Positions 56,881-64,000 of a DNA stretch of 64,000 nt are shown here, piece by piece. The notes under the pieces were generated by a model. It was not told the DNA's origin. It did not search any database and saw only the letters and a list, made by a program, of their open reading frames with translations. The position numbers and the translations under genes were made by a program. This DNA comes from Paralichthys olivaceus (Eukaryota; Chordata; Actinopteri; Pleuronectiformes; Paralichthyidae): positions 372,001-436,000 of the forward strand of contig NC_091110.1 in assembly GCF_024713975.1 (NCBI RefSeq). The letters run 5' to 3'. Numbering within the stretch: position 1 is the stretch's first letter; every line of letters begins with the position of its first letter.

Positions 56881-57394
56881 CAGAGGTGGGAAGTAGAACC
56901 TGTGGTGAACTTCAGCTGACATAAAAACTCAAAAGCTTTAGTTTGTCCAGTTTGGACGCGCTCCTGATGTAAATATAAAGTATTTAAATCTAGCAGGGCC
57001 CATTCTGTTCAATCTGTACAATTTTGACGATTGCCCACTGGTGGATTATTTTATATTCAATTCTTGCCAATAGATCACTTTCTCCTAAGTCTTATACACT
57101 GGACCTTTTAAGAAAATACTTTATTCAATACTTTGTACTCATTTTCTTGTGGACAGTTTTTCATGCTCAAAAATCTTTGCTTTAACCCTCCGTTTAAGTG
57201 AATTATTTTTTACTTTATTTGAAGTAAGAGTAGTTCAGTTAAAGAAGTCAAAGTACATTTCAGAACCTGTACTTTTATACTTTTACTTGGTTAAAGAAGC
57301 CGAAACAGTGGTTAAACTTCAGCTCAAGTTATTTTTAATACAAGTATCTGTACCTCTACTTGAGTAAAGAATGTGTGTGCTTTTATCACCTCTG
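56881..57394 (+). mobile_element. hAT-like non-autonomous transposon with nested MITE
   Basis: CAGAGGTGGGAAGTAG start and ATCACCTCTG end match the element at 38,354. About 56,900-57,112 is a reverse-oriented 'cagtgtgtaagattt' MITE remnant inserted near its left end. No clear 8-bp duplication here. Confidence 0.6.
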
Positions 57395-58291
57395 CACACA
57401 CATACACACACACAGTGGATTTTTTTTAACAACAGGGAGACCACAACTTCCCAATAACACAACGATACCCACAAGCAACAGTTAAATTCGAAAAAACAAG
57501 CTGCAAAGCAACCAAACTCACGCCATGCGGTAGCAAACTGCCAATAACAACTGCCTGGACACTCCAAACAATTTGTAGAGCAACACATAATGTCCTGAGC
57601 ACGTAATTACATAGGCATCAGGACAAACACCAAATGTTAGCTCTCAACTTGAACCCGGTTATGATGCTGTGGCAAGACTTTAGAGTACAGCATGAATGTA
57701 CAGTTCATGCTCAAAAACCTATGTGCTGGATTTTAAAAAGTCCTGCAATGGCAATGGTTCAAACATTCCTCCACAGGGATGTAAAAGACTTAAAGTTATT
57801 GCAAATAGAACAGTATTTAGGTTTTGGGGTGGATTACCTTTCAATGGGGGATTTAGATTAACTCTTTCCTTTCAATAAATCCAATGATGTACTCACATTG
57901 TCTTTACCTTATATTAAAATGTGTTTGATGGTCTGCAACATTGCTCAAAAAACATTCCTCTGTTACGTCATGCTGTCAAAAAATAACTCGATGATGTGAA
58001 GAGCTACTTGTTTCTCTTATCTGTGAAGATAGTTCTTGATAAATCTTTATAAGGCTATATGTTTGGAGTCATTGCTATGTGCATGATTGTATTATGCATG
58101 TTATTAATTATAATATTTTTGCACGGCACTAAATACAAACGATTTCTGCATCATCATGCCACTCTCAATTAACATACAGAAACAGAAGCAAATGAGACAG
58201 AACTGTGGTTGTTCTCTAAAATGTGATACAGTTACATTTTGCTCTGTTGTTGCCTTTTAACTGAAGTGCCAGTATGTATGACATGTGTCAG
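57395..58291. other. Anonymous DNA upstream of acp5 penultimate exon
   Basis: (CA)n at about 57,394-57,414. An open frame at 57,634-57,861 looks vaguely LINE-like but without a motif I can name. Upstream acp5 exons (metal-binding DxG, GDNFY and GNHD regions) were searched for by eye and not found. Confidence 0.4.
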
Positions 58292-58473
58292 ATCAGCCTA
58301 TGTTGTGGTGGCTGGTCATTATCCTGTCTGGTCCATCGGCCATCACGGACCAACATCCTGTCTGGTCCATCGGCCATCACGGACCAACATCCTGTCTGGT
58401 CAACAGACTGAGGCCCCTGCTGAAGAAATACAGAGTCACTGTGTACTTGTCTGGCCATGACCACAATCTGCAG
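58292..58473 (+). pseudogene. acp5: Tartrate-resistant acid phosphatase, penultimate exon with 34-bp tandem duplication
   Basis: Acceptor 'atgtgtcag' before 58,292 and donor GTATGT at 58,474. Frame one reads '[20 protein letters not shown]' and 'SCLV'; the GHYP histidine is a metal ligand of the di-iron site. A perfect 34-bp tandem repeat (58,327-58,360 and 58,361-58,394) then shifts the frame. The second half, '[20 protein letters not shown]', with the GHDH ligands, is open only in another frame. That frame ends in L-Q and joins the next exon in phase 0. ACP5 is a secreted/lysosomal purple acid phosphatase of macrophages and osteoclasts. As read, this copy cannot encode it. Confidence 0.88.
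58327..58394 (+). repeat. Perfect 34-bp tandem duplication
   Basis: Two identical 34-bp copies starting tctggtccatcggccatcac. 34 is not a multiple of three, hence the frame shift in the acp5 exon. Confidence 0.97.
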
Positions 58474-60424
58474 GTATGTAAGTGAGTGCACGCTCAATCA
58501 TAAAAAATATCATGTGTACATAGATTCATCAAGAAAGTGTATCTCAGTGTGTTGTTATTTGTCTGTCTGTCTCTTTGACAGTTATTTATTCTTTTTCATA
58601 TCCCACTTATCACACTGTGTTTGAGAAGAGTATGTGCAAGATTGCCCCTCTCTGTACAGGAGGTGGCATTCACTAGTGGGTGCTACAAAGACTGTACTTG
58701 TTGATAGTTCAAAGCTAGTTTGCATCATTTTCTGGCACCAAGACTGGCATGTGCCCACATTACACAATCACAGGTTTTATACATTTCCAAAAATTAGAAA
58801 CCATCCAGATAGTTATTGGGTTAAATGATACTTTGTTTCAACGGATATTACTGATCAATATAATTAGTCATAAAGATGAAATCTTATTTATTTTATATGA
58901 GCACAGTGTTGACATATTGTTCCAGGAAGATGAGCATTTGTTTTTCCTGCAGTAGTATAACTTACAGTCCAACAATTAGCTTCAACTCATGTCAATGAAA
59001 TAAATGATTGCACAATGTGATGGCTACTGAGTAAAGACAGCATTAAGAATGGTACACTGTAAGCCTTATCTTCACTATGCAAGTCTGTATGGCACAAAAT
59101 GACCGTAAAAAAACTAAAGTCACTGCACAACAGAAGCAGAAAGGGAGGGGGGATTGAAAAGATGGAAACAATAACATAGAATGATACACTGTGATGGAAT
59201 ATCTGGTAACTTAATCTACCACTTGTATGATATGGTTTTATATTTAATTTTATAATTACCTCAACATTATAAAGTGATCTGTGTGTCTGTAAAACACGTT
59301 GGAGCAAGAGGAATCTACTGTGCAACGTGAGTGTTGCAGTCTAAGCATACAGATGTGTTGATTGTCAATATGTGTGTGTCAGTGTAAGAGGGAATCAATG
59401 TGCTGCATAAAGCCCTACAATGAAATAAGATTGGAAACAAGTGGTGGATATGAAAACAGTTCAATCGGGAGAGACTTTAACTTGACAGTTGAATATTTTT
59501 TTTTATTTCTATGCAATTAAGTCTTTTGGCATTTTGACCCCTATGTGATGTCATCGGCATCAGAGGGGTTGATGGAGAAATAATTATGAATGACTCTGCT
59601 GGACTGGACCATGGCTTCGGATTAAACCGGAGGAGATTGGGTTGAAGGGGAGTTACAGCGGATCACTAATGACAGCTGACTGCCGGAGAGAGGAGAAAGG
59701 ATTTCAAATTTAATCACAACCGCACGACTGGCTGGATGAGATTGTGGCAATATCTGAATGGCCATTCAAAATGCCCACAATCAGCTGATTAATAAGAAGA
59801 AATATATATAGAGAGATAGATTTGTGAGTAATTGAATATTTCAAATTTCAAATTTATATAGCACGGTATCACAACAAGCAGTTGTCTAAGGGTGCTGCAC
59901 AAAAGTCCAAGTCCAAGAAGAAACACAAAATCCAACTTGTTCCACACCAAGCAAGCATGAGCAACAGCGGGGAGGAAAAACTCCCAGGTGTAAGAAACCT
60001 CCGGCAGAACTGGGCTCTGTGTGGACGGCCTCTGCCAGGAACGGTTTATGAGAAAGTCTTCCTGAATTCCAAACATGAAAGAGTACCTGTGGCAGCCTTC
60101 ACTTGTCATAAAAACTCAAGAGGCGTTTAGTTTGTCCAGTTTTTACTACTGTAAAAACATGGTGGCCTCTGTAGAGAGGACCTGCTCCCCATGTAAATAT
60201 AAAGTATTTAAATATAAATGGCTCATTCTAAGAAAACAACAATCGTACAATTTAGTTAAAACACACTAGTGAAAACATCACTAGGATTACTTTGTATTCA
60301 GTTTCTGCTCCCTTTCACCTAAATCTTACACACTGAACCTTTAATGAATTTTGTCGCTGTATCTTGGTCTAATTGAGCACAACATTGATGCCTTTAATGC
60401 TGTCTGTCTCTGTATTTTTAACAG
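58474..60424. other. acp5 last intron with repeats
   Basis: Contains a fish retroposon-tail-like block (about 59,840-60,050, 'agcatgagcaacagcggggagg', 'aacctccggcagaactgggc') and a reverse MITE (60,105-60,345). No exon recognised; 59,500-59,800 anonymous. Confidence 0.5.
60105..60345 (-). mobile_element. MITE of the 'cagtgtgtaagattt' family
   Basis: Reverse orientation: ends 'aaatcttacacactgaacct'. Internal 'catggtggcctctgtagaga' matches the reverse complement of the copy at 33,755. Confidence 0.6.
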
Positions 60425-60682
60425 TTCATCAGAGAGGATGATGGGAGCTCATATGTAGTCAGTGGGAGTGGGGTGGTCAGCGATCCTGACACCACTCACA
60501 AGGACAGTGTTCCTCAGTCCTGGCAGCTCTACTCCAGTCCTGTCAATCACACAATAGGAGGCGTGGCTTACTTCCAGGTCACTGAGCATAAGATGACAGT
60601 CACCTTCATGCAGACTAATGGGAAATGTGTTTACCGCACAGAGCTGCCAAAACGTATAGTCAGAAGTAATGGAATGCTCTAA
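60425..60682 (+). CDS. acp5: Tartrate-resistant acid phosphatase, last exon, intact copy
   Basis: Acceptor 'tttttaacag' (ending 60,424); open in phase 0 to TAA at 60,680-60,682 (85 codons). Translation runs '[16 protein letters not shown]', '[20 protein letters not shown]', '[18 protein letters not shown]' and '[16 protein letters not shown]'. Human ACP5 has the same layout (YVLSGAG, GGFAYVEI, KEMTVTYIEASGKSL), so this is the C-terminal strand set of the metallophosphatase fold. The usual basic end is kept and slightly extended. The exon has no lesion, but the preceding exon is frameshifted and earlier exons are missing. Confidence 0.88.
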   Translation, partial: FIREDDGSSYVVSGSGVVSDPDTTHKDSVPQSWQLYSSPVNHTIGGVAYFQVTEHKMTVTFMQTNGKCVYRTELPKRIVRSNGML

Positions 60683-61019
60683 AACTGAAGATATGATTAC
60701 TGATATCTTTGGGCGATGGCATGTTACTATTAAGTGAAATGTGTATATTCATAGTATTTTGTACTGTATGTAATGTTTTACACATGTAACAAAATATAAA
60801 CTGTTTTATGTCTTTTGTTGTGCATTGTATTTCATGATGGAGGCCTCAATGTGCAGGATGAATTATAGCTTTACTTGCATACAAGTAAGTAGTAGTGCAA
60901 TAGTAGAGCCAAGTAGAGCATTGTTAGGTTTGCAACCAAAACATCTGCTCTGCCATTTTCACTCAAAATTGGACCAAACTAATATTTGATTGTCATATTA
61001 CTGCTTTTATTTGTTCAAG

Positions 61020-61135
61020 TTTTTATTTACTTTGCTTGCTTTTCAGTCAAAGCACTTCCGTTTTTTTAAAGTGCTATATGAATAAAGTGTATTACTAGTA
61101 GTAGTAGTAGTATCAATATTATTATTATTATTATA
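61020..61135 (+). repeat. LINE-type 3' tail, SD copy 2
   Basis: 'aaagtgctatatgaataaag' plus (TAG)n/(TTA)n; equals 24,140-24,270. Confidence 0.6.
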
Positions 61136-61465
61136 GTATTCAAGTGAGTTTACTATGAGTGAGTGACGACAACAAGTTTCTGGAATCAGTGTGGGTGCCC
61201 ATCTGCCTTGACTAGAGGAGAATAATGGAGGAGAGGAGAGATGAATGGATAAGAGGGGAGAGAAGAGAGAGAGAGAGACAGAGAGAGACTGTTGTCATAA
61301 AAATATAAATATAATGAATAGTGATACATTGAGATGCAATTATATTATTAATAATAACAGTTTATCATCATCATCATAATCATAATATGGTGGTAGTATT
61401 AGTAGTGAAATTTGGAGAGAGAGGGAGAGAGATAGAGAGATGGAAGCACAAACAATGGACTTTAG

Positions 61466-62246
61466 TTACATGAAGTAATATGAGAAAAATATGGGGCCAC
61501 AAGCACAGTTCAGTGCATGTTGGGAGTTGTAGAAGAAAATTGTTGTTGTTTTCTCTATTTCTTTTGATATTTTTTTGCACCTTTCAAGTTCCTGCTTTTC
61601 TTCATGACATCGATCTTTGTGTTTACTGTATCTACTTTCCCAGGAGGATGGCTTTTGAGACAGCTTTCCTGCTGCTTCCCCAAACCTTTTATAGTTTGTT
61701 TTGGGGACATTGAGCAAGCCCGCTGTAGACGACCTGAGGGAATGATTCGTAACATATTCCGATAAACAGTCAGAGATGTATGACGGTGCTGTACCATTAA
61801 GAGAATTAAAAACAAGTAAAATAATTTTAAAATCAATCCTCAGTGATGCTCGAAGCCAGTGTAAAGACACTAAAATAAGAGTAATATGGAATCTTTTCCT
61901 ATTTCTCATTAAAACCATGGCTGCTGAATTTTGCAAAAGCTGTAGGCTAACGATGGATTTTTTCGGTAATCCTGAATATAGTGCATTACAGTAGTCCAGG
62001 CGAGAAAGTATAAAAGCATGAATGAACTTTTTGGCAGTTTCCAAAGTGAGGTACAGTCTTACTCTTGCAATGTTTCTTAAATGATAAAAGGCAATCTTTG
62101 TGACATTGTTTATGTGCGGATTAAAATCTAGTCCTGAGTAACACCCAGGTTCTTTATTTTTGATTTGTTTTGCTGCTCCAACTTTGCTGATAATCTTTTG
62201 TCCTTGAACATCAGTACCAATTACAAGATTTTCAGTTTTATTTTCA
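61466..62246 (-). pseudogene. LINE reverse transcriptase C-terminal fragment, SD copy 2
   Basis: Same fragment as 24,600-25,380: 'HAFILSRLDYCNALYSGLPK' and 'RIDFKIILLVFNSLNG' readable from 62,044. A handful of substitutions separate the two copies (for example LIHAF/FIHAF, IDRLQ/VSLQ). Confidence 0.8.
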
Positions 62247-63121
62247 CAGGCAATTTATAACTTGGTTTGGCGCATCAGAGTCATCTGGCACTAAATAAGG
62301 GAAGACACATGATGGATCAGGTTTTTCTAACAAAAAGTAATTTATAAAGAACTAAAACAAAAAAGAAATTCAACTGATAAGGCTGACAGGAACTAAATTC
62401 CAGACCAAAACATGATCAAATTAATGCTACAGAAATCAAAACTCATCTGAATGGCAGGATGAGCATGGCTATTATTATATGAGGCAGTGGCCAGCTACCT
62501 CTACTTCACTGATGGTCCCCAGCTCCAGTTAATGTAAAACTTAGAGAGTTTTAGATAAAGGACCCGTGCGTAGCAACATAACAAAAACCAGTGCCATGTT
62601 TAGATGACTAAATTACGAGTTTTGATTTGCATATGATGCTTGCATCTTTTGAAGAGAGCCATGTGGTATATCTAGACATACTCCCAGACCAGCCAACCAT
62701 TTTATTTAACCCGAGAAGGGACATTGCGATTGTCTGCTTTTTTTTCAGCTACACCCACACACACACAGCAATACACCCAGTGTCCTGTCAGATCCGGCTT
62801 TAACTGATTCTTTGCTTTGCCACGAATAAAACAGGGTATATAGGGATACATCCTGTTTCCATCCTTTCGCACAACTTTCATTTCAATTCCATTTAGATGC
62901 TCCAGTCTATTCATGTAGAAAATAACACTGTTGACATCAAGAAGCTTTAGAGATTTTAACTGCATGCTTGGTTTTGAGCAAAAATACTTCACAATGTCTT
63001 ATTTGGTGTGTAAGTTCACACAGAATACCAATGAAAAGTAAATGCCACCAAAACTTCAGTGTCAGGACTAGACTACTGCTGTGTGTGTTGCTCTCCACTG
63101 ACGCATCTGGCATACAGGCAA
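62247..63121. other. acp5-f3 intergenic/intronic DNA, no gene recognised
   Basis: Equivalent of 25,381-26,254, with a shorter (CA)n. A 96-codon minus open frame (62,702-62,992) is present but has no recognisable motif, and the copy 1 equivalent is broken. Confidence 0.35.
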
Positions 63122-63169
63122 GTCCAGATCAGTCAGTTCTATTAAATTGGTCTTAGAGATGTGGGCTTT
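63122..63169 (-). pseudogene. f3: Tissue factor exon 5, first 16 codons, SD copy 2
   Basis: KAHISKTNLIELTDLD after a ctgcag acceptor; one residue different from copy 1. Similarity to tissue factor ends at the same point as in copy 1. Confidence 0.65.
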
Positions 63170-63263
63170 CTGCAGAAAACACAGAATGGAAAACATGCAG
63201 TATGTAATGAGTAAAAATGTATGCCTGTTTGAGACCGATATCGTGATGTCTCCTTTTACTCAC

Positions 63264-63445
63264 CTTTCCAGTGCTTTTGTTTTTCCGATAGGTGACTTTA
63301 TAGTGCAGCTGGTCAGCAAAGATGTCCCTGATGTTCAGCTGGTGGCCATCTTTAAACAGGGCGGTGAGTGGGTCAGTCACATACAGGGTGGTTTTCTTTT
63401 GGCTTTCAATCACCTCCAGCTTGAAGTCAGGTTTGCCTATCTCAG
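63264..63445 (-). CDS. f3: Tissue factor exon 4, SD copy 2
   Basis: 182 bp, same boundaries as copy 1 (donor GTGAGT at 63,258-63,263; acceptor ccatag). Translation 'VTDPLTALFKDGHQLNI', 'RDIFADQLHYKVTYRKN' identical to copy 1 in the parts checked. Exons 1-3 of this copy would lie beyond the window end. Confidence 0.85.
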
Positions 63446-63492
63446 CTATGGAGAAGGGAGGGAGACTGTCACCTGTGCATGTACACCACTGT

Positions 63493-63497
63493 ATCTC
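63493..63497 (+). other. Empty site corresponding to the Copia insertion
   Basis: 'ccactgt-atctc-tcatgg' is uninterrupted here; copy 1 has 4,875 bp of Copia between 'ccactgtatgac' and 'atctctcatgg'. Confidence 0.93.
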
Positions 63498-63725
63498 TCA
63501 TGGAAGTTACCATTTTAATTATGTTAGAGGCCAAAAAATTGTGAGCATTGACAACGCTGAAGCCATTTTTAGATATGACAGGTAAAGTGAGCAATATTGG
63601 CTACAGAGTTTACCCATAGTCTGACTTTCAAACATGCACAACACAACAGGAGGTTCTCTGCACAGACATGTTCACAACAGCAACACACACACAAACACTC
63701 TCTCTCACAGTGCTTTCACATTGAA

Positions 63726-64000
63726 TGGAAGCGTATTGCATTCACTTGAAAAAAAAAACAAACTCTGTTTACAATGCATGTCTAAATCAATATTTTTTTC
63801 AGTTTTTCTCACTTTTTTTTCCCTATTTTTTGGAGTAATTTTTCTTCTGTTTTTCGGACTATTTTTTTTTTTCTGCGTTTAGAGAGCATTTGAAACAATA
63901 GACGCTTTCATTCCTTTATTGAGAGCTAGATGTAATGGAAACAAACATGACCTGCTTGTTTAGTTTAATCAAGTTTTACTTTGATCTGGGTTTAAGACAC
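63726..64000 (+). mobile_element. Integrase-fragment DNA transposon, SD copy 2, cut by window end
   Basis: Same left terminal repeat (tggaagcgtattgcattcac) and interior as 31,739-32,015; right end lies outside the window. Confidence 0.6.

Larger units (their letters stand above)
56551..64000 (+). repeat. Segmental duplication copy 2 (runs off the window)
   Basis: Partner of 23,368-26,630 plus 31,506 onward. Contains the 3.69 kb missing from copy 1 and lacks the Copia insertion. High similarity throughout suggests a recent event. Confidence 0.9.

Noticed and set aside
57634..57861. LINE ORF2 or acp5 upstream exon
   Set aside because: Residues look only vaguely LINE-like, and none of the acp5 metal-binding motifs are present.
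62702..62992. Tissue factor exon 5/6 remainder in the minus open frame
   Set aside because: No membrane-spanning segment and no similarity to the expected YCF/VQA region; the copy 1 equivalent is interrupted.

Overview
This window is animal nuclear DNA, almost certainly from a ray-finned fish. The evidence is AT-rich sequence, GT/AG-spliced exon fragments of two vertebrate genes, and a dense mix of teleost-type repeats: CR1/L2-like and L1-like LINE pieces, hAT-like MITEs, a piggyBac relic, a Copia LTR element and 'cagtgtgtaagattt' MITEs. Nothing bacterial was seen.

Layout. (1) 1-5.2 kb holds one copy of a roughly 2.4-kb composite repeat, called unit X here, then unclassified repeats. (2) 5.2-20.17 kb is a 15-kb satellite array. 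Its units are 120 bp or 88 bp, and a 6.7-kb block inside it is duplicated at an offset of 6,880 bp. (3) 20.17-23.37 kb is an inverted copy of unit X-associated sequence carrying a gutted piggyBac element and several hairpin-like inverted duplications. (4) 23.37-35.3 kb is copy 1 of a segmental duplication. It holds the last exon of an acp5 gene (+ strand) facing the 3' part of a tissue factor gene, f3 (- strand). A Copia element (26,631-31,505) sits in f3 intron 3. The f3 5' exons lie at 32.7-35.2 kb. (5) 35.3-39.7 kb is ordinary intergenic DNA with one clear hAT-like MITE. (6) 39.7-44.7 kb holds an inverted copy of unit X, a fold-back structure around a LINE endonuclease fragment, and a minisatellite. 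(7) 44.7-52.2 kb is a 7.5-kb structure with 2.2-kb inverted arms around a 3.1-kb spacer; it interrupts a further copy of unit X. (8) 52.2-56.5 kb holds the rest of that copy, a 5'-truncated L1-like insertion and another unit X piece. (9) 56.5-64 kb is copy 2 of the segmental duplication. It keeps the last two acp5 exons and f3 exons 4-5, and has an uninterrupted site where copy 1 carries Copia.

Genes. Only f3 and acp5 are recognisable host genes and they converge tail to tail. No copy looks fully functional here. f3 copy 1 has a frame break in exon 3, an exon 5 that loses similarity after 16 codons, and no recognisable transmembrane exon. acp5 copy 1 has a frameshifted last exon and has lost its penultimate exon. 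acp5 copy 2 has an intact last exon but a 34-bp tandem duplication shifts the penultimate exon. The rest is transposons and satellite, with an unusual abundance of inverted repeats at every scale from 16 bp to 2.4 kb. Identities were judged by eye; no alignment or database search was run.
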